Shown piece after piece: positions 23,488 through 35,378 of a stretch of DNA of 64,000 bases. This stretch comes from Panonychus citri. Its lineage: Eukaryota; Arthropoda; Arachnida; Trombidiformes; Tetranychidae. The stretch is taken from positions 1,488,001-1,552,000 of the forward strand of contig NW_026515454.1 in NCBI RefSeq assembly GCF_014898815.1, given 5' to 3'. A model generated the notes under the pieces. The model made no database searches. It was not told where the DNA came from and saw only the letters and a list, made by a program, of their open reading frames with translations. Numbering within the stretch: position 1 is the stretch's first letter; every line of letters begins with the position of its first letter. A program made the position numbers and the translations under genes.

Positions 23488-24678
23488 TCAAATGTCTGGC
23501 GGTAAAATTGAGTCTTCATTATTCTTCACAATGATATACGAGTACATATGATTTATTCTAGAAAGGGCTAATCGTACCTGTTTAATGAAGGTCGGGCATC
23601 TATAGTCAAAGGTTGAGTGTCCCTGTTTCATGTTGCAGGGAGAGCATTTGTGAAGAGATGTGTCACCTTTCTTATTGCATCCACGAGTCGAGTGTGGTAA
23701 CGCACAGTATCCACAGACTACAGTGAAAATGCAGCTAGAGGATTTGTGGCCATAACGATTGCAGTTGAAACAGAGAGTGATACCGATGTGATCAACAATG
23801 GACACTCGTTTCCAACCAACACTAACCTGACCTCTGCTTCTATCACTATCCAATGAGGAGCGAATTCTGGAGTCAATCTCAATAATTAGCTTTATCCAAT
23901 TGCCTTTGAGCTCAGCTTTGATTAAGGTTACTTTGGATTCATCTTTCCAGCCATTCCAGCGCTTGAGTTTGTTAACCCAATTTTTCCAGTCACTTTCCTG
24001 ATAATCCATATGCTGATTAATCATTTCAATAATGATTTTGGGCTCATCAAGAGTTGGTATGGTGGTTGTGTAAGAGACCACATCGTTATTATTGTCAAGT
24101 CTTTTTATTAATTCTTCTCTTGCTTTCGTATTGTATAGGGAAACTTTGCAGAATTTCTTACCAGCTTCAAGATTGATAACATCCATCATGTATTCTTCAG
24201 AGTTATCGAAAATTTTTTGTAGATGGATTTTGGTGGTATATCCAGATTCTTCTCTGTTGTCAATCTTGGATTGTACAAGCAACACTGGATTTATCTCAAG
24301 ATGCTCAACCGATATCCAGTTTTCAGGTTTTTTCCAAATCTTGTCATATCTGACATTCGTTTCATCAGACTTGGTCGCAGCGTTTGAATTATAGATTCTT
24401 GTACTATTTTTCCTTTTGAGTCTTTCACCAAGAATTAGTTTCATCATGTCAATATCTCCTTGTCTTGGATGGGTGATAACATTCTCTAAAACAAGTTGAA
24501 ATGAAATTTGGTCGTCCTCAGAGAGATTTTCTAATACATAATCTTTAAGAGTCTTACCATCTAGGCAAGTTTTTGCTTCGTCAAGAAACTTGAGTATCGA
24601 TTCAACATCAGATTCAAACTCGGAGTCGCTGTTTTCATGAACCATTGGTTTCATAGCTTTTTTCTTGGCTGGTGGCAT
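23488..24678 (-). CDS. retroelement ORF B, gag-like protein with three zinc knuckles
   Basis: About 396 residues from ATG 24678 (MPPAKKKAMKPM, a basic start). After an acidic segment (NSDSEFESDVESILKFLDEA) comes a long central domain, then knuckles CFNCNRYGHKSSSC (CX2CX4HX4C), CGYCALPHSTRGC (CX2CX3HX4C) and a third, CSPCNMKQGHSTFDYRC. Three successive knuckles of this spacing are the mark of ORF1 proteins of Jockey/I-type arthropod LINEs, which bind element RNA. It is the longest and best preserved of the three gag-like ORFs. Confidence 0.8.
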   Translation of the reverse strand: MPPAKKKAMKPMVHENSDSEFESDVESILKFLDEAKTCLDGKTLKDYVLENLSEDDQISFQLVLENVITHPRQGDIDMMKLILGERLKRKNSTRIYNSNAATKSDETNVRYDKIWKKPENWISVEHLEINPVLLVQSKIDNREESGYTTKIHLQKIFDNSEEYMMDVINLEAGKKFCKVSLYNTKAREELIKRLDNNNDVVSYTTTIPTLDEPKIIIEMINQHMDYQESDWKNWVNKLKRWNGWKDESKVTLIKAELKGNWIKLIIEIDSRIRSSLDSDRSRGQVSVGWKRVSIVDHIGITLCFNCNRYGHKSSSCIFTVVCGYCALPHSTRGCNKKGDTSLHKCSPCNMKQGHSTFDYRCPTFIKQVRLALSRINHMYSYIIVKNNEDSILPPDI

Positions 24679-25077
24679 GTTGTTGCTGAACAAATGTCTT
24701 GTAGTACGGCAGAGAAGTGTAGTGATGAAGAATATTAGAAAATATTATCAAAACGAACGTCAGATGACGTTGGTGTTGGAAATAGAGAGATGGAAAATGT
24801 ATGAGATGAATGAGATGAAATAGTGTTTCACTTTAAGGATGAGTTTTTAATGTGAGGATAAGATGGGGATTTGAGTTTAGATACAAATGTAGCTTGAACT
24901 GACAATGATTGTTAACAATAGATTGAGAGTTAGCAGGTGAAGGTTTACATAAATCAAGTTTAGTCTACAGCTCACAGTGAGAAGGTAAAATAGGGTAAGG
25001 TGAGAAGTGAACTTTTAGAGAGAAGTTTTTTAAGTATGAGTTTGTCAATTCAGTTTATTCTTTTTATAGTTTTTCCA

Positions 25078-25860
25078 CTATCGAAGTTGTCTGGATTCAA
25101 TCATAATTTCTTTGTATTCATAGCTTATTTGGCGTAGTTGATCAATTAACCTTCGTTGAAATTCTCTACAGTAAAAGGATAAGGCTGTATGGCCGTAAGA
25201 ATTACAACTCGCACATCGCCATAAAAGCGAATCATTTTTAACTTTACAGATCTCGTGAAAGTGCCTGAGGGAACAGTTAAGACATTTGGTTTTATTGCGG
25301 CAATTGAACCATCTATGACCATACGATGAACATCTTTCACAGAACTTGATCTGGAAGTGATCAAAGAAGGTAATGATGGTGCCATCAATGTTAAGTGATT
25401 TGTGTCTAAGAGCTTCTCTAGTTTGATTGTCAACGGTAAGTATAGCTACTTTATTTTTGTTGCTATGAAATATCATATCAAGCCTGATTTCATTGCCGAT
25501 CCATGGGTTGTCCTGTTTAATTTTGGCAATTGGATTCATATTGTTGATCTTTAGAAAACTAGGAATTAGAAGCTTGATTTTGGGCAGTTTCTTTTCAGGG
25601 CGATCAACAGACCAATTTGTATTTCGTTTGAGAACAATAAATATGTCATCCAACAAGCGTCCATCAGCATAGATACGTGCACAGGTGAAGCCCCTTAGGA
25701 CCTCAATTTTATCGGCAAAGATTTTCAAAACTGTGAACACCATTCTTTTAACCTGAAAGCCGTCCATTAATTTGTTGGATTGATTATCCCATATCCTAAC
25801 AATTATCGTGTCAGCAGGAACAATAGAAGGCGAGGGCACAGGCATACTAATTGTAGACAT
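25078..25860 (-). CDS. retroelement ORF A, gag-like protein with three zinc knuckles
   Basis: About 260 residues from ATG 25860 (MSTISMPVPSPS). Knuckles: CERCSSYGHRWFNC (CX2CX4HX4C), CLNCSLRHFHEIC (CX2CX3HX4C) and CASCNSYGHTALSFYC (CX2CX4HX6C), followed by a helix (REFQRRLIDQLRQISYEYKEI) equivalent to the ends of ORFs B and C. The N-terminal half resembles LINE ORF1 in its arrangement but differs strongly from ORF B, so the three ORFs look like old paralogues, not recent copies. First ORF of the element. Confidence 0.75.
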   Translation of the reverse strand: MSTISMPVPSPSIVPADTIIVRIWDNQSNKLMDGFQVKRMVFTVLKIFADKIEVLRGFTCARIYADGRLLDDIFIVLKRNTNWSVDRPEKKLPKIKLLIPSFLKINNMNPIAKIKQDNPWIGNEIRLDMIFHSNKNKVAILTVDNQTREALRHKSLNIDGTIITFFDHFQIKFCERCSSYGHRWFNCRNKTKCLNCSLRHFHEICKVKNDSLLWRCASCNSYGHTALSFYCREFQRRLIDQLRQISYEYKEIMIESRQLR

Positions 25861-25896
25861 TTTCCTCCTAAGGATGCACAGAGTATAGATTGTCAA

Positions 25897-28172
25897 TTAG
25901 AACAGACTGATGAACAACTTATTAATTTAAATTATTATTGATTAATTAGTTAATTAATTTCATTAATTTAATTAATTTTAATTAGTTAGGATCAAAAGAA
26001 AAGCGAAAACAAATGTGAATAGAAGAATAACCGACGTTTCCATGGTTACCCGGACTGCGAACACACATTGAAATTCGGTTAATATTTCGAAAGATAATCA
26101 AGTGTCTCCATCTATGGAATGTAAATGTAACCAAAAGGAAAATTACTTTTATTTTTCTTTATTCAATTCGAAGCATTATTTTATTTAAGATCAGATAACT
26201 TTAGAATTGTTAATGTTTTTTTGTATATTAATTCGAATGGATTTAGAATCACTTTCTTCACAACTAAATGGATCCGATTGTCAGAACCTAACATCAGATA
26301 TCAAACGAATCAAAAAATTTTAAACAATCAAGCAAATGATTAAGGACTAAATCGACTGGACGATTAAAAGTAAACGTTATTGCTTGATTTCTGATTTTCA
26401 GACAGTTACAATTTAACATTTTCTTGAAGAACTGAGTGATAATTATCCTTGAATTCCGAGTAAAATGTGAATATTTACCAAGAAATTTTTGCGAATTCAA
26501 AGTTGTATGGAATAAGTTCAATTCGATTGCTCAAGAGAGAGAAAGTTTTCTACAAATTGTAATGATTTATTTACAATTCCTAGAAAAGAAGCAAAAAACA
26601 TTAACAGTTACATTGCCATTTCCATTCCAATTTAATATCATCATCATTATCGATCAAACAATTGTCGAAAAAAATTCGATGACGAAAAGAAGAAAAAAAA
26701 ATTCGAATCATTTTTTTTTCCAAATAATTTTCTTCTCTTTCAATAAATTCATTGGGAACTTCTCATCCTTTTCATCATCATCTATTCATATTCAATCAGA
26801 ATACAAAAGGAGGAGTCACAAAAGAATAAGAAATTTATTGGATCATCCAAATTCCCCCAAATAATCACACCCATTTTCGCCATCACATCATCAACCAACA
26901 TCATCATCATCATCATCATCTTCCTCTATCATATAGGTATCTTCCTATTACCATCACTTGATAGTTTTCATGGTCATCCTATGGGAAAGGTAAATGTCCA
27001 GTGAAACTAAATAATAACAGTTAAAGGTAACAAAAAAAGTTGGATAAACAATAAGAACCAAATTTCATTTTCTCTGACCAATGTAAACAATTGTCAGTTT
27101 AATCATAAACACCAAACAACCAAATCAACAATAAACACCAAGAATAACAGTAAATATAACAAAAAGAATCGCGAATAATAATAATACCTATAAATTTGAT
27201 TTCTTTTCCTGATCAACATTGATTTTACTCTTCCATTCATCCTAATCATCATCATCATCTTTCACATTCACCTTATCGATTACAAATTTGATTGTTAAAA
27301 TCCTATAATACAAAACACAAGAATCAACATCATCCCCATCCTGATATAGGTAAAAAAGAGGAGGAGCAAAAAAAGATGAGGATAAAGATGATGGAACAAC
27401 AATTTACTCCTAACAAAAGATTCATTGACCATCAAAACAATAACATGAAAGGAGAAAGAAAAAAAAACTTTTCTAATAAACATAAACTCGTATATCTTAT
27501 TGATTGTGATACGAATAAAAAAGAGAAACGGATTTAATCATCTTCCATCATTCATCATCATCATCATCATCATTTCCATCATTACGGAGTGTGTCCCCAA
27601 ACAGTGAGTTCGATTTGATGACAATCATAATAATAACAATATTCTACCTGAAGAAGAAGAAAATAATGATGACAAAAAATGAGAGAGAAAAATAGTCGAG
27701 AATAAAGCAGCTGCTCCATTACCTTTTTTTTTTGTCGAAAAATGAATCTACCTCAATCTCTCTCCCACTCTAATTCATTCATTTTCCTCCTCCATTTGCC
27801 TCCCTGTGACTCTCACTCCCACCTTTATTTCCCACCCTAACCCCTTTTCCATCATAACCTGAAGACAGAGAGAAAGAGAGAGAGAGAGAGAGAGTAACAG
27901 TTATATTACTCACTTTCTTTTTCCTCCCAACCACCACCACACCACCACCACCACCAGCAATCCATGTACCACCATCTTCATCATCATCTTTGTCATCCTT
28001 CATCTTCTCTTTCTATTTATCTTTCTTTCTCCTCTCGATTCTCGGTAATCGTTCCTCCCATTATTTTATTGGTTCCCATCATCATCATCGAGACTTAATC
28101 GTCATCATTATTATATCATGATTAGAGTATTACCTTTACCTTTATGCTTCCATTGACTTTCATCATCATCAT

Positions 28173-28207
<35 letters not shown>

Positions 28208-28971
28208 CTTCTATCCTCCATCTTTCTTTTGTTTCTTTCATATTTCTAACGCCATTTTCATAAAGGTAACTACGCATTCACCAAATTGCGAAAATTATCA
28301 TTTCTCACCTTTAGTCCAATTCTCTTTCTTTTTCCTCTGTCTATTTCTAATCTTCTGTCTATTTTAACTACTTTCATCTTCTTCTATAGTTTCACTAATA
28401 CAACCTTCTAATCGTTAACTACTGGATTAACTGACAATCAACTAATATAATTAGAAAACAAATCTAAACTTAAATCGCCAACATTGTTAATCTCCTAATA
28501 ATTGTTTTCCTTTTGTTTTTCTTTCTCCTCATCAGTTAATCAGTTTCTCATTTTCGATCAATAATCAACTTTAATTTACCATTTAATTCATTCATTTAAT
28601 TACTAATTCATCTTTTAACTACAGTTTTTCACATCTTCCAATTGTGTTTCCATCATCACAATTAACTGACAGTTTAAAATTTAATCTTCAAATTTGTGCC
28701 ATCTAATTGATTGATTTAATCTCGAAGAGTAAGAAAAACAAAATTGTGTAACAATTTAATCAAGTGAATGAAATTTACCACAATTAGTCCTCTGATTATC
28801 ATTATTATCTGTTTATCTTGTTAATCAGAGATCAATGGAAGTTAATGATTAACAGATTATGTTACAATTAAACCTCAACAATTTACTAAATTACATCGCA
28901 ATCAATTGAGTGTCTCCTCCAAGTCAATAATCATCATCAGAATCGTAACAATCACAGTGAGTTAATTTCAA
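25897..28971. other. intergenic region with microsatellites; FOXJ1 5' region
   Basis: About 3 kb with no supported gene. It contains many ATC/CAT trinucleotide runs (for example 26898-26922, 27553-27572) and dinucleotide runs. The last few hundred bases before 28972 probably hold the FOXJ1 promoter and 5' UTR. Open frames in it are low-complexity Lys/Asn or poly-Ile translations. Confidence 0.5.
28176..28206. repeat. (CT)n microsatellite
   Basis: About 31 bp of uninterrupted TC dinucleotide in the region upstream of FOXJ1, directly after an ATC-repeat run. Confidence 0.9.
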
Positions 28972-31900
28972 ATGATTAAATCACCAACAATGATACCAAA
29001 TTGTTCAAACAATTCACCCATTAATGATGCGGTTACAGTTAATGTCGTTAATGAAAGTGTCAAAGAAGAGGATGATGTTGACAATAATAATAACAATCAT
29101 CATCATCATCATCAGATTAATCATCACAATCAGTATCATCATCAACAACAGCAAGAAAGTCATGCAACCATTGAAAGTAAAATAAACATGGAAACAATAA
29201 TATCACCAATTGATCAACAACAACAACAACAATCAATTGATTACAATCAATCGTCTCCAAATGAATCAGGATTAACATCAACATCTAATTCAACGAAAAA
29301 TCTTCCTCCATCTTCACCCGAACAAATTAACAACAATTTAAATGAAACAGTTCTTCTTCCTCCACCACCACCACCTCCACCATTGCCCCAACAATCATCA
29401 TCTTCATCACCAGGATCATTTTCATCCTCATCCTCATCCTCATCATGCTCGTCCCCCTCTCGATCAACAGTGACCAGTATGTCAATCACCGCGACAACTT
29501 TACCAATCCTTCCAGTCAACCAATCAACTAATTCATACCAACAATCATCCAACAACAACAACAACAACAACCTTATTCCCCCCACTCTCACCTCCGTCAT
29601 CATCATCATCATCATCATCATCGTCATGCAAATTTCAACGTCTCATCACCAAATGTTGACGATGGTTTGACCAGTTTAAGTTGGTTACAGAATCTGAATA
29701 TGTGTATGACCCGTTTAGGTGCACCAACACCACCCACACCACCAGCAAGTCCAGTTTGGTCAGCAACAAATTCATCATCATGTAAATCAATGTTAAATCA
29801 TAATTCAACCTCATCATCTTTACTAAATTATAATTCACCACACAATCCTCAGCATCCTCATCATCATCACCATCATCATCATGGTAATCAAAACAATCAA
29901 AGATACCCTTCCAATAATAATAATAATAATTGTACATCATCTTCATCATCTTCCTCATCCTCATCTTCACCCCCTTCATCCTCATCATCATCTTCTCATC
30001 ATCTTAACCAATCAATAGCCAATGGTGACACATCTTCCATCAACAATTTATCATGTTCAACAACCAATTCAAATCTATTAAATTCTGGTCTATTCAATAC
30101 CAACAAGGAATTAATTTGCTGCTCCAAATCAACACCAACGGCCAATGGTCATTTTAATGTCTCTAACATTTCAAATGGTCATCAAAACGGATCAGGTAAT
30201 CAACGATGCCGATCATCATCATCTTCCAACACCAATTCAACCTCCACGTCAAAAAAAGCTCAAACCTATTCACTTGAGGACATCGCTAATTATAAATCCA
30301 ACGGGTCGGTCAAACCTCCGTATTCATATGCGACCCTGATCTGTATGGCGATGAAGGCCAATAAAAACAAGATGACCTTAAGTGCCATTTACCGATGGAT
30401 TCGTGAAAATTTCCTCTACTATCGTAACGCTGATCCAAGTTGGCAAGTAAGTGACAATTTAAACGATTGTTTATTAATCATCTCACAAAATTGTACCAAT
30501 TACAACTCTTTTTTGTTTTCATTGTTAATCTTTATCAATGGTTAATGACCTAATCAGTTGGCTTGAAAAAAGACAGTAATTTAGACAGAAAGACAAAGCG
30601 AGTGGTCAGTTTTATTAAACCAGATTATCAAGTCTCCATCTTCACAGTGAAACTTTATCCAAGTCTAAATAGTTATCATCGATTATCAATTAACTTGACC
30701 ATTTAATTAGTTTCTCCTTGTTGTTAATGTACATTTTATCTCTCTCTCTCTCTCTCTCTCTCTTACCTGTTACCCTATTTAATTTAACTAATTAATAGTA
30801 ATTAGTGAGTTTCATATCAATAACAATAATAATAGTATGAGAAAAAATTAATTCAATATCTAATTAGATTGATAATGATATTATATTGTAATCACTTTTG
30901 ATTATTATTATCATGATGACGATGTTGATGATGACCACAAGATATTGAACAATTAATATATAATCTATTGTTTTCAAATATAGCAATTTAATTGTTATCA
31001 CAATGATGATATTATTTAAATTTCAAGTTAATCAAACAATCTGATGATAATTTGTGTTTAAAGTGATCAATTGATTATCGTGAAAATTAACATTATATTC
31101 AGATTAGTCTGCATCCTCTTGAAAATGCTCTTCATCAAATTGGAAGATGATGATGATGATGAAGGAAATATAATATTTGTCATCATCATCGAGTCGATTA
31201 TCAATTCAGTGAAGCTAAACCGGTGATGAGATCGGAGGCTGGGCCATTTTAACGGATGACTTGTGATGCGCATAGAAAAAAGTTCTAATCGCATGATCAT
31301 TTGTCCTAAAGAGAGAAGAAAAAGTTTTCTCTTTCTTTGTCATCATCATCATCATCTCTTTCTAAATCAATATTTTCTTCTCTTTCTTTTCCTCCAACTT
31401 ACCTTTCCTTTAGAATTCAATTCGACACAATTTATCCCTGAACAAATGCTTCATCAAAATCCCTCGAACTAAGGATGAACCAGGTAAGGGGGGATTCTGG
31501 AGATTGGATCCCGTTTTCGCTGAGACCTTGATCGATGGCGTTTTCAAGAAACGCCGACCCTCCCAACGATCCAATTCAAAGTCAACATCATCCTATAAGA
31601 AAAAGGTAATCATCTGATACAATTAGAATTCAATTATCACCAATCAATTGGTGAATAATTTTCTCACCTTCAATATAATCATTTTGAGGTTTTAATTGTT
31701 GTTGTTGTTGTTTTTATTTTCTTTTGCTTCCTTTCAGTGTAAAGAAAGTGGTGAATTGGTTAATGCAATTAAAAGTATCGAAGGTGATATTGATTGTCAC
31801 AATTCATTTGCTCGATATACAATTACTCTAACTGATTCTGTATTAACTGGTGAACATGATCAGCAAACAATTTTAATCAATGAAGATCCAAGTCGATCGG

Positions 31901-33198
31901 ATAGTGCCAATAGTTTAGGTGGTACATCTGATGGAACCACGACAATTATACCAATTGTTAGTCTAAGTTCAACATCACAATTAAATTCTGGTGGAAATGG
32001 AATTGGTTCAGATGATCATCATCATAATCATCTTCATACTCATTCTCATCATCATCATGATATAATTAAAGTAAATGAAAATGGTTTCACTGGACATTCA
32101 AATAGCAACGGTAATGATCAAATTAACGATGGTCATTTGTTGACCAATGAAAATCATGATATTTGCTGGAATGCTTTGCTTACCGATGCTGATCTTGAAT
32201 TGGTTGACCCAACTAATTATGCTGGTCAAGTGGTCCATACACCGGTCACTGGTGAGACTGTACTTGTAACCCAAGTATCTCACAATAGTAATAATAATAA
32301 TAATAATGCTAATAATAATACAACCCAATTAACTGCAGTTGAACCTCATACATTAAGTTTGGTCAATCAAGTGACCAATGGTAATCAGCAAGTTCATAAT
32401 CATCATCATCATCATGCAAATATCAACACCACCAATAATCACAATGGAGCCAACAACAACAATAATAACAGTAATAATCAAGGAGATGAGGATAATTGTA
32501 ACAATAGTAACCAACGAAATCAACAAAATGAAAGATCCACCAGAAATGACCAATCAAAAGATGACCAACACAATAAAATGTCCCAAGATAGTTTGACCAA
32601 TCTTCCAGTTTCTGATATAATCTCAGCGACTAATAATGTTGTTACCTGTGTTAATCAATCAGCATCAGCTCATCAATTATCAATTTCTGAATGGGGACCT
32701 TGGTCTTGCTTTCCAATGTCCACTACAACCAATGGAGTGACCATTACATCAGCCAATGGGAACGATGGTTCCAATCATCTAGTCAATGAAAATAATGGTT
32801 CATCTCAAAGTGATCTGATTGCTCTAAATCCAATTAACAGTTCATCTCATGGTCACAATTTACTTAATTCGTCAATTGTTTTATCCAATCGATCAACTTT
32901 CATTGATTCACCAACCGGAGGTCATCTTGATGAAGGATTATCAGCTAATTGTATTGATCTTGTACCAACATCAGCGACAACATTAACAACGGACACAACT
33001 GGATTAGGTGTTAATGAGACTAATAGTTTATTACCAAATAGTGAAATAGCAACAATTAACGTTAAATATTCAAATCAAACATTTGATTCTCAACATCATT
33101 TAATCATCCAGCCTTGGATTGAGTGTAAATCAACAATTGATTCAGTTTCCTTTGATCTTGAGCAATTTACTGGTCTTGACCAGTGTACTGACTTTTAA
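28972..33198 (+). CDS. FOXJ1: forkhead transcription factor FoxJ1-like
   Basis: Forkhead factor that in other animals drives motile-cilium genes. Exons: 28972-30446, 31414-31605 and 31738-33198 (about 1040 residues). The forkhead domain is complete across an intron: KPPYSYATLICMAMKANKNK, AIYRWIRENFLYY, then NSIRHNLSLNKCFIKIPR and GKGGFWRLDPVFAETL, ending KKRRP. The upstream motif VDDGLTSLSWLQNL matches the FoxJ1 N-terminal DDSLTSLQWLQ. The remainder is low complexity (His, Asn, Ser, Gln runs). One odd point: from ATG 28972 the frame is open, but the conserved LTSLSWLQ lies in the -1 frame. The switch must occur around the C6 run 29578-29583 or the following CAT repeat; one extra C would fix it. 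This could be a sequencing or assembly error or a real mutation. Confidence 0.85.
29597..29627. repeat. CAT/ATC trinucleotide run in FOXJ1 exon 1
   Basis: A trinucleotide tract of about eight units encoding His in the conserved downstream frame and Ile in the upstream frame. It sits beside the apparent frame break. Confidence 0.8.
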
Positions 33199-34675
33199 TT
33201 GTTAACCATTAATCTCCCAATGATCAACTTTTACACCTTTACAAATAATAATCATCGTCTTAATCATTTTAATTTGTTTGCTATCCTTCAAATCAAATCT
33301 GATGCCCATTTACCTGATGTCAACGTTTGGATTAATCTTAATCATTTGATGGTTAAATTTGTGTTGCAATTAACCTCGGAAACTTGGAGGAACGTGATTA
33401 ACAATTAACCTGATGATTAACGAGAGTTTAAGCTTCACTGATTACGCACGACAATTTAAAACGCGTGCCAATGTCTCACGTACATCAACATGATTACATA
33501 ATATGCTCATAATGATAATAGTTTAATTGTGAACAATTAAATTCTTAACATTAATAATAATGTTTGTCCATGGGTCAAGTTTTCAATGGGAAAATTTAAA
33601 CACTCAAAACTTTACAATTTACTTGATGCTGGAAATTGATTGACTTTCTTAATTACTATTAGAAAATCAATTAATTATCTATGTCTCTCTCTCTCTCTCA
33701 CCAGAATCTTTATCCATCCTTTAATCAGTAACAATTAACAATTAATCCACCGGATACAGATGGAAGGACAATAAATGATTAGGTGAACCATAGTAACAAT
33801 TTGTAAATAGTTAATTGCCACATCCATTGGTCATCATCATCAACGAAACCTTAATCATTCAGATAATTGGTCGTCCATTTTCATTAATCAATTATAATTA
33901 TTTATTACAATCTAAACAATTAACATTACATATCATCATCTCCAATGGATATTCAATTGATAATCTTAATGAAAAGATTAACGGTAAAAGAAAATACAAA
34001 AAGTTGATCAAATAATCTGTAATTAGCTCAACAATTAGCTGGACAATTTATTAATCATTTCTCTTTCATCACTTTCTAATTGTAACAATTTAGAGAAAGT
34101 CATTCATGTTCAATATCGTACTAATCAACTGTAACTTTCTTAATTAATATAAATCATTCTTCCTAATTATCGTTCCCATTAATTTATCATTTTCTTTGCT
34201 CTTCTTTCATAATTAATGTATCATCATCATCATCATCATCAATATAATCATTTGCACATCATCATCATCATCATTTATCATCCTTTTAATCATAAATCCC
34301 TATTGATGTAATAAGTTTAGTGTACTTATTATGATGACCCTTATGAAATCCGTCCAAGACAAAATGACCAATAAAAAAGTTAAAGTGTCAACAATTAACG
34401 AATTGAGTTATTACTCAGATTCTCATTTATGTCTTAAATTGTAATACTTAAAATTTTATTCACATGGAATCGAAAACAATTAACAAGAATTAAACTCTTT
34501 TACAATAAACAATTTGACTAAAAAAAAGTGATACGACACAGAGAATCAAGATTAATTAGATTCTTGATGATTGGTAATAAATAATATCCATGACTTGGAA
34601 TGAATAATATATAATATGTAATGGGAATGTTACATGAAAATGGAATGGATTTTTTGTCAAATCAATAACCCGGAA

Positions 34676-34717
<42 letters not shown>

Positions 34718-35378
34718 GAATAATAATAATACTAATGAGGACAAGGACAGAGAAAAGGTAAGAAGGAGAGGAAGAGACTCTGAAGGTGGAAATAGGAAGT
34801 GGAGGTGGGGGTGGAAGATAAAGATGATAATCGACAGCCATATGGACCTGTTTCGATATTTTCATGATGATGATTACATAATTATCTGGACATGTATTAT
34901 TTGGATGTTGTTTAGATGACCAAATAAACCAGCCGGATAATGGTGATGATGAGGAGGGTGGAAAATAAGTAAGAAGACAAAACCGTTAGGAGTCAATTAG
35001 TGTAACAGGAAAAGTTGATGGACGTTGAAGACGCGTGACATAATTGAAGAAGGTAAAAGAAGATGAAGTAAACGAAAGGTGGTTAAATTGTAAATTCGGG
35101 AGATGGAGAGACAAACACACAGATAGACACACTTATATATGGACACCGGGATACGAGATACGAAAAGAAAACGGGAAATTATTATGTGAATCAGTCAATT
35201 GAATCATATATATATTAAGAGTGTCTCGTAATCACCACTACTGTCATCACCTTGATCACCATTATCATCATCAATTGTCATCAGTATTATCCACTCGTCA
35301 GTATAAAATATGAAGTGGCACACGTTATATACTATAAATATGTTTGTGTGTAACAATTAATGATCAAATTTTCAAGGG
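33199..35378. other. intergenic spacer
   Basis: No supported gene over 2.2 kb. It holds FOXJ1 3' flank, ATC/CAT runs near 34219-34275 and a (GA)n tract. Open frames are short and repeat-derived. Confidence 0.5.
34680..34713. repeat. (GA)n microsatellite
   Basis: About 34 bp of GA dinucleotide in the spacer downstream of FOXJ1. Confidence 0.9.

Larger units (their letters stand above)
17090..25900 (-). mobile_element. multi-ORF non-LTR (LINE-like) retroelement
   Basis: Six co-oriented ORF regions run 5' to 3' on the minus strand: A 25860-25078, B 24678-23488, D 23299-22688, C 22437-21544, E 20813-20397, and an endonuclease-RT ORF 20159-17177, separated by 188-730 nt. Three (A, B, C) are gag-like with C-terminal zinc knuckles, as in ORF1 of Jockey/I-type LINEs; the last has EEP endonuclease and RT domains. 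I see no LTRs, no RNase H or integrase, and no clear target-site duplication. Boundaries are approximate: the 3' end is placed at a GC-rich structured tail, the 5' end just before ORF A. It might instead be nested insertions or a cluster of domesticated gag genes, but the uniform strand, near-intact frames and absence of extra RTs favour one element. Confidence 0.65.

Noticed and set aside
17090..25900. LTR retrotransposon or endogenous retrovirus
   Set aside because: No flanking direct LTRs, protease, RNase H or integrase; the endonuclease is of the EEP type found in LINEs.
26436..26864. 142-codon plus-strand frame
   Set aside because: Ile/Lys/Asn/Phe-rich with no motif, no Kozak or splice context; typical of AT-rich spacer.
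29247..29991. Minus-strand poly-Met/Asp frames across FOXJ1
   Set aside because: Translations of CAT/GAT repeats on the opposite strand, with no independent support.
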